Assembly: GCF_905171765.1 (NCBI RefSeq)
Contig: NC_053397.1
Coordinates: 7,693,677-7,757,676 of the forward strand
Length of the DNA stretch: 64,000 bases
Direction: 5' to 3'
From: Bufo bufo
Lineage: Eukaryota > Chordata > Amphibia > Anura > Bufonidae
A program made the translations under genes and the position numbers. Below the pieces are notes generated by a model that worked only from the letters and a program-made list of their open reading frames with translations, was not told the DNA's origin and searched no databases. Every line of letters begins with the position of its first letter. Position 1 is the first letter of the stretch. This document shows, piece by piece, positions 33,662 to 45,397 of this stretch.

Positions 33662-34240
33662 AGCCTTCAACCTTCCCCCCCCCCCCCCCTCTTTCCCTTC
33701 TTATTTCATTATCTTTATGTCTTATTGGCAATTAACTAGTTAACTCCTCCTGAGGTCGCTGGCCATTTTTAGCTCTGCATACTATGTATTTGTATTGTTA
33801 CTAGAGGTTCCTTTTTATTATGGGCCCCATTTGCTACTTTGTTGTCCGTATCAACATTCAGACACATTGGTTGCTAAGTACATTGTCCCGCCTCCTGATT
33901 ATGTAACCGCCTCTGCTATGGTCCGTGCGTTTGGGGGCGTGGTGCATCTTCGGTGCCGCCCTCCAGGTCCGATCATGTGGCATGTCACGTGATTTGCGAC
34001 ATCATACTTTGGCGTCGCGGGCTCTGGGGTGCGCCGGGCCTACTTCCGTGCGTTCCACCGGTCACGTGACTTCCTGTATTCGGCATCACGTGACCGGGAG
34101 TAGGGCGGATCGGGAACACTGGCGCGCGACTTGGTACTTTTAAAAGGCGCTGACAGGTAGGCATATCCTAGGGTCACACCTGGACTCTGGCGGGCATCAC
34201 CCACTGGTGCGCCTGCAATCAAGCTAACGGGGTTGTTCAT
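33662..34240. repeat. Probable 3' region of the Penelope-like element
   Basis: Follows the stop codon. Contains a C-run at 33675-33688 and many CACGTG E-box words. CCGGTCACGTGA (34058-34069) and TCACGTGACCGG (34086-34097) form a perfect 12-bp inverted repeat 16 bases apart. The end of the element is not clear. Confidence 0.4.
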
Positions 34241-34865
34241 TCTGGGTGGTTTGAGTCCGACTGACCAACCCCCTGTTTTTCTGGAATATCCTTAATATGA
34301 GCCCCAGATTTTGGGTTCTGAGATAACATTGCTAAGTTTACCGTATAATATTACATAGGCACCGACCTCGAGACTGATAGCGGTAGGGGGGATAATGACT
34401 GATGTATCCTTTATGCACTAGTTTCACTTTGGGGAGGAGCTTTTTGGTTTTAGGCCCACCCCCTTGATTAGCAGGAGGCGGGTCTTTTACATACAGGCTC
34501 CTCCCTCCATCTCTTACTTTCTGTGCTGCGTATAATTTACGTCCATATTTCATTTCCCTGATTATTGAAAGGTGACACGTTCGCCCAGGTCAGGGATGGA
34601 TGAGACGAATTTCCCCTTTAAGATAAGACTCGGTAGACGTCAGTGTTTATTATATGGTGAGGACTTTACGTTAAATGTCGTCCTTCCATCATATTTTTCA
34701 TTTCTTGTAAGTCGCTTATTTTCTCGCCGCGCTTCGATCCGCGCAACCCGCCAATTAATCTCCGTCAGAGGAATTGATCAAATCCATCCAAGGCTGTAAA
34801 CTCTGTAGAAGAATAGAATTCTGCTCTGTTCCTGGCCTGACGCGGTCTAACGCGCGTCAGCGCCT
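34241..34865. other. Unassigned sequence
   Basis: No coding or repeat structure recognised. 34600-34800 has a unique-sequence look (CCGCCAATTAATCTCCGTCA, GAATTGATCAAATCC). Confidence 0.4.
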
Positions 34866-34869
34866 CCCT

Positions 34870-35072
34870 AAAGGTGGGTTTCACCTAACGTTTTATGCCT
34901 CAGTTGGACGTATATGTTACAAGAAAAAAGGATACAAAAATGCAGCACTCCACGTTCTTGGAGCTCTATGGTGAACGGACTCCACTGTATGGCATCAGTC
35001 TGAGGCATCCTTTTAACGTATACGTTTTTTGGATACGTTAAAAGGATGTGAAAAATGTGAACCTAGCCTTAC
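34870..35072. mobile_element. Short MITE-like element
   Basis: Left end TAAAGGTGGGTTTCACCTAACG-like and right end AATGTGAACCTAGCCTTA are imperfect inverted repeats (AAGG-TNGGTTNCAC). The internal part near 35005-35045 folds on itself (CATCCTTTTAACGTAT with ATACGTTAAAAGGATG). Confidence 0.6.
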
Positions 35073-35075
35073 CTG

Positions 35076-35960
35076 AATTTTTTTAAAATATTATTTCTGT
35101 ATAAGATATGGTCGTGAGGTCATCCGTCATACGAATTAATACGTTAACACTTTGAAGTGCCGAAGACGATGAGATAGGAGCCGACCTTAAAGGGAAAGAC
35201 ACAGAGGTGTGACATAACCCCAATCAGTGCGCGGTGCAGCAGGGGGCGCTAATGCTCAGCAAAGTCACAGGAAGATCTGAGATTTAGGAGCCATTGGGAA
35301 GATTTCTCCAGTTTTGCTTCATTTAATGCAGATTTCTGTAGACCACACTGTAGGGGGCGACACTGAGCACATTTCATAGCTTCTGGCGATATTTAGACAA
35401 TATGAAATCTTGGATTCGTCCTGAGTCATATACAGGATAATAACTAAAATCAGTGCAATTTTAAAGATCCTCTCTGTGCGACTGTGATTGCTGCTCCGGC
35501 TGAAATTCTGCTTGGCTGATGGTAAGCTGGCATTCTGCTGGCCTGGCCCTTTAAGACGGAGCATCCCTGAAGTGTGGGGACTGGGGAGGAAACGCTATTT
35601 TAAGATGTTACATAAGAAGTAAACACAATATTATTTATGATACAAGTGTGTCCTATATTATATAATGTAAAACAATGTATCAACTTCAGCTCACGGTGGC
35701 CCTATAGGGATTGGCTTTCCCATAGGGCCCTCGCCTCCGCCATAGGCAGCAGTGAGCGACAACGTTCACTTCAGCGCTCCCGACGCGAGATGAAATGGAT
35801 GTTGCGGATCCTCCTAAAATAGCGAGACTGGCGTCCCGGGCGCTGGCATGGGGACGTTGGCAGGCGCCGTACTCCTTCTATTCGGATCTTTTGTAAATGT
35901 CTCTTTTGGGTTTGGTTTAAAAATAAATATTTTTGTTTGCGTGCGGGCGTTTTTTTTTCG
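35076..35960. other. Unassigned sequence
   Basis: No gene recognised. Around 35690-35740 CCCTATAGGGATTGGCTTTC and CCCATAGGGCC are short self-complementary words. Confidence 0.4.
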
Positions 35961-36240
35961 ACGTGTCACTGCCATCATTTGCATAATATGCTAATGCAAA
36001 TTTGCATCGGGACATCTGGATAGCATTTGAATCTCATTTTCTTTCACACGAGTTGAATATTCACAGATGGTAGGAACAATTTAAGGGTATTTTTGTTAGC
36101 GGCTCAAACATTCCAGCAAATTAGGTGTATTGTGAATAAGCTCAGGCGAAGTGCCATCAAGTTGGGAGAAAGACAGAGGAAGAGACGTAGAAGAAAAGAG
36201 TGGTGATTAATGGCGCCGGGGCATCGGGGAAGGCGAGCGG
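35960..36240. promoter_or_regulatory. CNE-like segment with octamer cluster
   Basis: ATTTGCAT at 35977-35984, ATGCTAAT at 35988-35995, ATGCAAAT at 35994-36001 and ATTTGCAT at 36000-36007: three perfect octamers and one single-mismatch octamer in 31 bases, the last two overlapping as an inverted pair. These are binding sites of POU-domain factors. The surrounding 200 bases are non-repetitive. A G-run (36240-36256) ends the segment. Regulatory role is inference. Confidence 0.4.
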
Positions 36241-36259
36241 GGGGGGGGGGGGGGGGTAA

Positions 36260-36890
36260 ACTCTGACACGATGAGAAATTGATTCCGAGCACTTCGCTCT
36301 TTCAACAGGTTCCAGAACTCCCGATCGGATAAAAATAATGGCGCGTCCTTTGTTTGCTCCCAGCTGACACGACTTGTCACACCGCGCGACGGGAAGAGAT
36401 ACACCTCTAATTAATCTGTATTCAGCAGGAACAGACCCGGAGCTCAGAAATAGCTTCTGCCCTTCTCCCTTTATAATCCGGAGGCCTGGCTCAGCAAAAC
36501 ACGGCAACATCTTCCCCTAACAAATGTTCCGGGATTTACTTCTATATAAGATCCCCGATTCACAGAGATCAGCTGCATAATTACATAGACGGAAGAGCAG
36601 GAAACGTAGGAGCTGAGGTCACAGGATGGTTTCTACATGGTGGCAATGCGTGGCTGTCCTCGTCTCGACACTTCTTTTCTAATAGCAACATAGATGGGAA
36701 ATTTCCCAGTGCGCTGAGGCCTAGGACGGCCACTTAAGCCCTTCTCACGGCCGCAAGCTGGGTACTTAATGATCGGATTCTCTGCTCCTCACCTGAACTC
36801 AACTGTATCGGCATCTGCGACGCATAGTCAGCAATGCACATTACCATTACCTACGCCATTTTCAGGGGGAAGGATGTTCCTTTGCACCCA
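36260..36890. other. Unassigned low-repeat sequence
   Basis: No gene or terminal repeats. Non-repetitive by eye. Confidence 0.4.
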
Positions 36891-36894
36891 ACAT

Positions 36895-37450
36895 TAGAGA
36901 TGAGCGAAGTTCTTCAAAATTAGATTCGGCTGCTTCACTGAATTTTGCAAAAAAATATTGACTTTGTGATGAATCACTTCGCCGCCCCCCGTCATTGAAC
37001 CCCTCAGATGCCGCGTTCATCACTGATCGTGGCATCTGATGTTAATATTAAGGCTGTTCAGGGATTAATCATTTATAAAAAAAAAATTATTGTACCCACC
37101 TCATCCATTTGAGAGCCAAGAGGCCGCAACGGCCATCTTGCTTGAAGATCCAGCGCAAAATCTCATGCGGTGCGTGATGACGTCATCAGGGTGGCTGGCG
37201 TGGTAACGTTAAACGTTACCACTGCGCGCGCGATTTCCCGCAGGATCTTCGAGCAAGATGACCGTGGCGGCCTCTTCGCTCTCAAATGGATGAGGTGAGT
37301 AAGATTTTTGTTCTATTTTTACCACCATTTCAGGGAAAATCGATTAGTTACCACAAAGCACAAGGAAATTCAGCTTTTCGGCAAAAAGTCAAATTTTTCC
37401 TGAAATTGGGATCGGAGTCCACTTCGGAGACGTTGATTCGATCAGGACTA
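36895..37450. mobile_element. Non-autonomous hAT element
   Basis: Begins TAGAGATGAGCGAAG and ends with the complement of TAGTCCTGATCGAATC. Flanks CCCAACAT (36887-36894) and CTCAACAT (37451-37458) match at seven of eight bases, an aged 8-bp target duplication. The interior is a large imperfect palindrome: CTCATCCATTTGAGAGC and GCTCTCAAATGGATGAG, with CAAGATG/CATCTTG arms inside and GGTAACGTTAAACGTTACC at the centre. Same family as 60393-60871, opposite orientation. Confidence 0.8.
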
Positions 37451-37621
37451 CTCAACATCTCCATCAGTCCTATAGTATAGTGTACAGTTTTTTTAATTCT
37501 TTGAGCATTGCCCAATATTCCCGCTCGCACGGCCTCAGATGGCTGAGCGCCTCATTCTCCTTTTGTTTTGTACCTAAGAGGTACAGAACCCACCGCCCCA
37601 GTGCATATCACTGTGAGCATC

Positions 37622-38046
37622 TTAAAGGGGTCCTCTCACGTAGAGAAAGTTACTATAAGGCTCTTCCTAATGTATTGTGATTCTCCATGTTGCCTCCTTT
37701 GCTGGCTGGATTTATTTTTCCATCACATTATACACGGCTCGTATCCAGGGGTTATGACCACCCTGCAATCCAGAAGCGGTGGTCGTACTTGCACACTATA
37801 GGAAAAAGTGCCAGCCTCTCTGGTGGCCGGGGTCGTGGAAGCGCACCTACTGTATTCACGCATGCGCAGCAGCTCTCGTCCCAGAGAATCCCGTAACCCG
37901 TGGAAATGAGCAGCATATAATGCAATGGAAAAATGAATGAAGTCTGCTAAGGAGGCAATATGGAGAATCACAACACAATGGTAAGTGCCTTGTATTGACT
38001 TTCTCTACATAATAAATGCCATTGATGAGGTGAGAGGACCCCTTGA
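37622..38046. mobile_element. TTAA-ended foldback MITE
   Basis: Left end TTAAAGGGGTCCTCTCACGT, right end TGAGAGGACCCCTTGA (TTAA mutated to TTGA). ACTTTCTCTAC-type inner blocks also mirror each other: AGAGAAAGT near the left end and ACTTTCTCT near the right. TTAA targets are used by piggyBac and Kolobok/T2 families; which one is not decidable here. Confidence 0.75.
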
Positions 38047-38049
38047 AGG

Positions 38050-39020
38050 ATGCAGCCTCTTTGGTGGAAGAATTGGAGGTGGAGGCACGCTCTGCGGAGA
38101 CTCCGGCCCCTGGCATTTATTATTCTCTTAATCATATTGATATATTATTTAGATAACAAACAGACTGAAGTGAATAATTAATTCTGATAAACGGGGAGCG
38201 CGCACTCGCCTGGCTGTGATCATTACGCCTGCCCTCAGACAGCGGTGTGCCTCCAGCCGGCCGACCCCTTTAGACACTCATTCTGATAGAGATTTATCGA
38301 GTGACTGATCAAAGGCGTACAAGCTCAGGTACCTCATTAAAATCAGGAAAGACCACGCAAGACGCACAATAGAATTTAATATCAGTCAGAGCTGCGCCGC
38401 AGAGAACATCATCGTTGTGAGGGTCTTGGAGGAATCTGGATATTTTTATAATGTTATCATCATGTGCAGCAGAAAACATTGCAACGTCTGACAGTACATG
38501 GAAGACGAGACGGTGGTGAGCAAAATATCACCGGGTTATGTCAGACTAAGTAGATCTTAGGGTCCTGGGTGGTCCACTCCCAATGTTACCCTGCCACGCT
38601 TTGTCTGTAGACATCACCACCTTTCCAGCCATTCTCCTTGTCAATTGGCTGTGCCCCTACATCCAGTCATAGCTAACAGTATCAGACATTGTAGGGACGC
38701 ACCCGCCTGATGATTAGACATGGGTGATACAAAGACCTTTAGTGGATTGTTGAGAACTCCTCAATAAATCCAGTGACTACTCTCCTCTGTTTGTAGATAG
38801 TCTCTTTCCTTTCCTTCTCCGTCTGGCCCAGACCACCATGATGAATTCTCTGAACTAGCGCAGAGTTCACTGTTGAGACATCTTTGGCCCCTTGATTCTG
38901 CTGCAATCACCAGTCACTATAGCAACATTCAAACACATTCAGACCCCAAAATAAACTCCAACCTCAAAATTAACACAGACCCCAAAACAAACCCAAAAAG
39001 AGCGGTTAGCATCCCTCAAC
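38050..39020. promoter_or_regulatory. CNE-like low-repeat segment
   Basis: No gene. 38150-38520 has an unbroken unique-sequence look with homeodomain and TCF-like words (GAATAATTAATTCTG, CTGATCAAAGGCG, CCTCATTAAAATCAGG). 38920-39000 is CCCCAAAA-rich, probably old tandem sequence. Function is a guess. Confidence 0.25.
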
Positions 39021-39026
39021 ACTCCA

Positions 39027-39145
39027 GCTGCTGTGAAACTACAACTCTCAGCATGAATACTTACTTAGCTGTTCTTGTAACTCCCATAGAAGTGAATGGA
39101 GTATGCTGAGAGTTGTAGTTTCAGAACACCTGCCGGAGGTTGCTG
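39027..39145. mobile_element. Short inverted-repeat element with ACTACAACTC arms
   Basis: TGAAACTACAACTCTCAGCA (39034-39053) recurs inverted at 39102-39122, about 21 bp of perfect arm, with outer arms CTCCAGCTG.../...GGAGGTTGCTGATCCCTG partly paired. The arm resembles the ZNF143/SBF site ACTACAACTCCCAGCATGC. Another fragment of the family is at 59505-59565. Confidence 0.6.
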
Positions 39146-40480
39146 ATCCCTGCCCTAGAATACATACCCAGGAATAGATAAACCACCCCCAATAAATAAA
39201 GACCCCTAAATTCAGACCCCAGGTGCCGAAACAAGTAAACACAATCCGAGGAATGTATACAGACCCCTAAACAAATAGGTACCCCAGAACCCCCCCTAAA
39301 TAAAGAACCAAGACCAAACTCCCTAAATACTGGCCCCCTACATTAATCCAGACCCCATACCAGACCCCTATAACGCAAACTCTTCCTCCTTGTACATTGT
39401 CCGGTCTTGACTGGTCAAAATGGTTAAATAACAATGTATCAAGAATGTATCAAAATAATTTTTAATAGTCACCACCTTCCTCGCGGCTAATGCTTCAGAC
39501 ATTTGGGACGTCTCATTCATTATCTGTCTGAGCGGTGACGTCTGATCACATCAGGTGCGGATATTTCTCAGCTTCTCTGAGACCTGATGAAGGAACTGTG
39601 CAGATGATCACAGAGCGGGAAGTCAATGTCTCCTCATAAATGAATCTCCTGATGGATGGCCTTCCATTACGAGACATGTACTCCAGATCCGAGCTTCATC
39701 CCATTAATGGCGCGATTTATGCTGATGAAACTTTTAGCAGCTTCAATTTATTTTCTTGGTTTTGACGCACAATTGGTAGACTTTTCATCATTTCTAATAT
39801 TGGCCTTTTAATTCATAAAGACAGAACCACTTCATTCTCCTCCAATTAATATTTCAGCTGACTTACCCAAAGTGGAGATGGCAATATCTCCGAAGAAGTA
39901 ATGATGGGAAACCCCTATTTGTCTTACTAAATAAGGTGTCAGCCGACATGCGAATAAAGCCGCACGAGAATAAAAATGTTCTGTAGCTTTAAGACTTTAA
40001 TATGATTCTAGATAGTTTATGGAAAGAAACCACAGAAAATAACTTCAGAAAACATAAATATGTGAATCTGGAAGGGAACGACATGAAAAGGAGATGTGAG
40101 GGCTTCAGACGCGTCTTTAAGCTCTGGCCCCCGACAGTTTAAAGTCTCAGCATAGCCCCCAAGGAGCAGGAAGGATCAATCAGCCATTTTGATATCTTCA
40201 AATGTTCCTTCATGGAGACGGATAAATATTTTCTGGTATTTTAATGAGCTATAGAAAAAGCATCGAGGTCTGTAAAAGGTATTACTCCAAGAGTATGTGG
40301 AGGACATGAAAAACATGTCAACCTGGAGATCGGATGAGAAGATGCTGCAATGTAAAAATATGCAACATGGAAATGTGATGTAGATTCCTTTTTTGTATAT
40401 TCACAGTGAAATCCAGAACCTGCCATAAATCTAGAAATACTCACGGAGGCCAGGTTCTGAAATGCGTAATATTAACACTA
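39146..40480. promoter_or_regulatory. Low-repeat DNA, CNE-like part at 39480-40250
   Basis: 39150-39370 is rich in CAGACCCCTAAATA-type repeats. 39480-40250 shows no repeat signature and many TAAT cores (CCATTAATGGCGCGATTTAT, CTCCAATTAATATTTCAGC, CTTTTAATTCATAAAG). I suggest candidate developmental regulatory DNA; cross-species alignment would decide. Confidence 0.3.
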
Positions 40481-40489
40481 GATTGGCCT

Positions 40490-41533
40490 ATGTCCTCCAG
40501 AACCCTTCGTCTCCTCCAGACACCTCTGTCTCCTTCAGATCTCTTTGTCTATTATTCTGTGTCTCCTCCTAAATCCGCCATCTCCTCCAGGCTCCTCTGT
40601 CTCCTCTGGACCCCTCTGTCTCCTCCAGGCTCCTCTGTCTTCTCTGGACTCCTTTGTCCCCTCACTAGTCCTCTTTCACCACCATATTATTAAAATATAA
40701 AAATATTTTAATTTGTTTTTATGTGATTTTATTCAATAAATACCTACCTCAAAGTATCTGGTGCAGCTTGCTGTTTTATTTGCTACCATCATGAACTTCT
40801 CTGCCTTCTCTAGACACCTCTACCTCCTCCAGATTCCTCTGTCCCCCTCCAGACTCTTCTGCCTTCTCCAGACCCCTCTGTCCTCCTCCAGAGCCTTCTG
40901 TCCTCCTCTAAAGCCCTCTGTCCTCTGCCAGACCCTCCTATCCTCCTCCAAACTTCTCTGTCCTCCTCCAGACCCTTCTGCCTCCTCCAAACCTCTCTGT
41001 CCTCCTCCAGACCCCTCTGTACTCCTCCAGATACCTCTGCCTACTCCAAACCTCTCTGTCCTCCTCCAGAGCCGTCTGTTCTCCTCCAGAGCCCTCTGTC
41101 CTCCTCCAGACCCTCCTGTCCTCCTCAAGACCCTCCTGTCCTCCTCCAAACTTCTCTGTCCTTCTCCAGACCCTTCTGTCTCCTCCAGACCCCTCTGCCT
41201 CCTCCAGACCTCTCTGTCCTCCTCCAGAGCCCTCTGTCCTCCTCCAGAGCCCTCTGTCCTCCTCCAGACCTTCCTGTCCTCCTCCAGACCTTCCTGTCCT
41301 CCTCCAGACCGTCCTGTCCTCCTCCAGACCGTCCTGTCCTCCTCCAGACCGTCCTGTCCTCCTCCAAACCTCTCTGTCCTCCTCCAGACCCCTCTGCCTC
41401 CTCCAGACCCCTCTGCCTCCTCCAGACCCCTCTGCCTCCTCCAAACTCCTCTGTCCTCCTCCAGATCCCTCTGCCTCCTTCAGACCCCTCTGTCCTCCTC
41501 CAGATCCCTCTGTCTTCCTCCAGACCCCTCTGA
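40490..41533. repeat. 19-21-bp CT-rich minisatellite
   Basis: Two blocks, 40490-40670 and 40800-41533, of a unit near CTGTCCTCCTCCAGACCCCT with variants (GAGCCCT, GACCGTC, AAACTCC). About 125 bases of AT-rich DNA (40680-40795) lie between them. The strand is almost purely pyrimidine-rich. Frames of up to 263 codons on the plus strand and matching minus frames are artefacts of the array. Confidence 0.9.
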
Positions 41534-41678
41534 CAGTGGATTATTTCCTTGACAACAAAAGAATAGGGCAAATTGAGATCCAACTGCCTTAGCGTCGAGA
41601 AGCCCGATAAACATTATCTGGTTGGTCCTGCTGAAATTGCTGGGCTGGACCAATGTCCAACTGATGTCTGTGAGCAGC

Positions 41679-42028
41679 TTAAAGTGGTTTTCCAGTCAGA
41701 TAATGTTGTTACAAAAACAAGTCAGAAAAGCTGTCAACTAACAATGAAGTATAACTCACCTCCACTGATCCCCTGCCGCCTGCTGCTGCTCCAGCCCGTG
41801 CTGCTCTCCACTTCCTGTTATGAGGACACACAGGCAGAGCTAACCACAGGCTTTGTGACCCTTTCCACTTATTTCCTGTGTGTCAGGACAGGAAGTGGAG
41901 AGGAGCAGGGACTGGAGCAGTGTCGGTGCATTGGGCAGCGGGGGATCGTAGAAGGTGATTAATGATTTACTGGTATTTTAAAGCCTTTATTCCATTTTTT
42001 CAAGCAGCATTACAGACAACCCCTTTAA
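41679..42028. mobile_element. TTAA-ended foldback MITE
   Basis: Begins TTAAAGTGGTTTTCCAG and ends ACAGACAACCCCTTTAA. The middle is a long imperfect palindrome (CTGCTCCAGCCCGTGCTGCT, CTCCACTTCCTGT; then ACAGGAAGTGGAGAGGAGCA, GGACTGGAGCAG). Same terminal class as 37622-38046 and 60910-61085. Confidence 0.7.
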
Positions 42029-43500
42029 TATCACCTATTGATTATTACATGTATCATTGGTCCAAAGAGAAGATCACTCCCATCAGACAGCTGCACAGAG
42101 TCTTCTCCCTGATGAGTTTCTCTGGTTACATTGAGTTATCCAGAGCATTACACCCTTTAAATGTGCGCTGCAGTCAATAAAGTCCATTCTGGCCTGTAAT
42201 ACTGGGTAATTATCTGCCGAGGATCGAAGACGAGGAAATCTCTTTTATTTGTCATGTGCTAGGTGTGTCTAATGGCAGAAGACCATGGAGCCGGCTTTCA
42301 GAGGTAACTGGAGGGGGGGGGCTACATTTCACAACCTCTTGATGTCGGCTACATTAGGAGGTTTTAGCTAACAGAGGGGTGGCCCATTCCTCAAAACCAG
42401 GGGAGCATAGGGCACACATTGAGGTTAATGGACCCAGTGGGCATCCGTTGATTTCTATCGGTGTTCTAGCATGCTGCAGTGCCCTGTAGGGAAAAAAAGT
42501 CAATGTAAGTGCATTTCTATTAAACTAACAGATGATTGCAGGGTTTTCAAGAGGATGAGATTGTTACAGGGGATGTGTTATGCTGGACAAAAAAGTCTAA
42601 CCAAGAAGATAATGAAATGATACAGTAATAATTTCTCATCTGTCCCAGTGGAAGACAAGATGCTGTGCTGTGAAAAAAGGGGCGGGGCTGTGACAACTTC
42701 AGGCTGAGTTCAATGAAAACAGGTTGTTGCTGTTCATATATAAGATAATGGGATCATTGGGGATGTCATGATCCCCTGTCCAAAATATAATGAATGCATA
42801 TCTGTTTGCTGTCAGTGAATTAGAAGATCCTTTCCTTACAATCACAACTGGACCGGCAATAGTAGCTAAGGCTTTGGTAACAATGTATCAGTGAAAGAGA
42901 GATTTGATCTACCATTGTGTTCAGCTCAGATAATTGCCTACATCTTAATTCACTGACATCAAGCAGAGATCATGAAAAGAGCTAATAAAACAAAAGCTAT
43001 TAGAAAATTTTGAAGTTTTCACTATACAATAAGTAAGCATTATTGACCTTGGACTGGAAACCAGAAAACGATAGCAGAATTGTTTAGTTTATATATTTTT
43101 TTTTCATTGCATCCAACTGATAATTTTTTTCTGTGTTTTTTGCACCATCTGGAATTTTAAATGCTACCATTAAAAAACAAAAAGAACAAACCCCCAGATT
43201 ATGTGGAGGGAAAGATACAAAAACTATGGCGCATGGAAGGTGAAGAGGAAAAACAAAAACCTAATCGCCAAAATTGGCTGTAGGGGTTAATCTTCACTCT
43301 TTATCTTCTCTGCTCTGGGCCTGCACCATTGTGAGAGTAGAGGTCTCGGCCCCACCTCATCCACCATGGACTGATCTGTGTCCTGATATTCTTTACTGTT
43401 TGAGTTCTCCCTGGATCGAGACTTTGTAACTCCGAAAAAAGGACTTGACTTTGCCTTTTTCCCTCTTTTACAGATATCACAGGAAATGATACCATCCAAG
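42029..43500. other. Unassigned sequence with one foldback repeat
   Basis: No gene. Positions 42801-42824 (TCTGTTTGCTGTCAGTGAAT plus TAGA) and 42942-42968 are inverted copies around a 117-base middle, probably a small foldback element. 43080-43190 is T- then A-rich. Confidence 0.5.
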
Positions 43501-43509
43501 AGTAAAGGG

Positions 43510-44520
43510 GCAGTAATTGCAGCTGCCAGCCACTCACAGTGGAAGCTTCCTTCAGTTATCGGGTACAGTCTCCTCTTGGTTGCTTGCAGTGGAGTTTTCC
43601 ATCAGTTATCAGGTTCAGTGTCTTAACAGTCTCTCTCAATGGAGGCTTCCATCCGTTACTCCATGTAGTCTCTTCTTGGTCCCTTACAGCAGACGTTTCC
43701 ATCACTTACTAGGCGCAGTCTCCACTTCGTCACAAACAGCAGAGGTCTCCATCAGTTATCGAGTGCAGGCTCCTCTTGGTCGCTCACAGCAGAGGCCTCC
43801 ATCAGTTATCAGTAGCAGTCTCCTCTTGGTCGCTCACAGCAGAGGCCTCCATCAGTTATCAGTAGCAGTCTCCTCTTGGTCGCTCACAGCAGACGCCTCT
43901 ATCACTTATTGGGTGCAGACTCCTCTTGGTCGCTCACAGCAGAGGCCTCCATCAGTTATCAGTAGCAGTCTCCTCTTGGTCGCTCACAGCAGACGCCTCT
44001 ATCACTTATTGGGTGCAGACTCCTCTTGGTCGCTCACAGCAGGGGCCTCCATCAGTTATCAGGTGCAGTCTCCTCTTGATCGCTCACAGCAGAGGCCTCC
44101 ATAAGTTATCAGTAGCAGTCTCCTCTTGGTCACTCACAGCAGACGCCTCTATCACTTATTGGGTGCAGACTCCTCTTGGTCGCTCACAGCAGAGGCCTCT
44201 ATCAGTTATTGGGTGCAGATTCCACTTGGTTGCTCACAGCAGAGGCCTCCATGAGTTATCAGGTGCAGTCTCCTCTTGATCGCTCACAGCAGAGGCCTCC
44301 ATAAGTTTTCAGTAGCAGTCTCCTCTTGGTTGCTCACAGCAGAGGTCTCCATCAGTTATCAGGTGCAGTCTCCTCTTGGTCGCTCACAGCAGAGGTCTCC
44401 ATCAGTTATCAGGTGCAGTCTCCTCTTGGTTGCTCACAGCAGAGGCCTCCATTAGTTATTGGGTGCAGACTCCTCTTGGTCGCTCACAGCAGAGGCCTTC
44501 GTCAGTTATCGGGTACAGAC
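43510..44520. repeat. 50-bp satellite, block 1
   Basis: About 20 copies of TCTCCTCTTGGTCGCTCACA plus GCAGAGGCCTCCATCAGTTA plus TCAGGTGCAG. First copies at 43510-43700 are diverged, later ones nearly identical. Interrupted by a hAT element at 44521. Confidence 0.95.
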
Positions 44521-45397
44521 CAGTGTTGGGCGCGAATATTCAAATCTCAAATTTTAATCGCGAATATCGCCACTTCGAGAATTTTGCGAAGATTTAGAAT
44601 ATAGTGCTATATATTCGTATTCACTAATTTTCTAGTTTTTTTTTTCATCAGTAACCTCCCTTCTTGCTTGTGGGCCAATAAGAAGGCTGCAATGTCTTTG
44701 TCTGAGCTTAGCAACATCCCTAGTAACCAATAGGAAAGTTGCCTCCCCCTTACTATATAAGAACCTCCCCAGCAGCCATTTTCTGCTGTTTTTTGCAGTT
44801 CTGAGAGAGAGAGCAGTGACATTGCTGTGCTCTGTGCTTTGCTGTGTCATAACATTAGATAGTTAGTTAGCTCGTATATATAATACAGATAGTCAGTGTA
44901 GGTTAGATCCTGATATAGTGTAGCTGATAGGTTCCAGTGCAGGGTGTTAGGTAGTGTGATAGGTTCTACTGTCCATACATACAGCAACAGACATAGTGCT
45001 GTGATGTCACAAGTTCACAACAATACTTAGTGCACCAATCAGTAATATGTAGTCAGACCTGCTAAAATGTGACGTTGCACGTATTGCGCAAAAATATGCG
45101 CATCATTAGTGCCGATTTGTGCAATAGCAAATATATTGGAGCACTCTATCTGCATATAAAGCTATTGTAATGTTCTGCCGTGCCGACCATTTTCTTCAGT
45201 CTCAGGAAACTTCTAGCAGCTTGAAAAATGCAACAACAGTGACCCACGCCGGTATTGCGCACGCAATATGCGCATATTACATTGCCAACTTTAGCAATCA
45301 AGAAAATAATTGCGAATTCTCGAATATATGACGAATATTCGCCCAAATATTTGTGAAATATTGCAAATTCAAATATTGCTCCTTCCGCTCATCACTA
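44521..45397. mobile_element. Non-autonomous hAT element in the satellite
   Basis: 877 bp. Left end CAGTGTTGGGCGCGAATATT; right end, complemented, TAGTGATGAGCGGAAGGAGC. Flanks GTACAGAC (44513-44520) and GTGCAGAC (45398-45405) match at seven of eight bases, and the satellite resumes after it. Interior is AT-rich with GCGAATAT-type words near both ends and no coding sequence. Related to 54165-54431. Confidence 0.85.

Noticed and set aside
40761..41552. 263-codon plus-strand frame and long minus-strand EEDRRVWRRTEGSGGGQ-like frames
   Set aside because: They are read-throughs of a CT-rich minisatellite; both strands are open and no domain is present.
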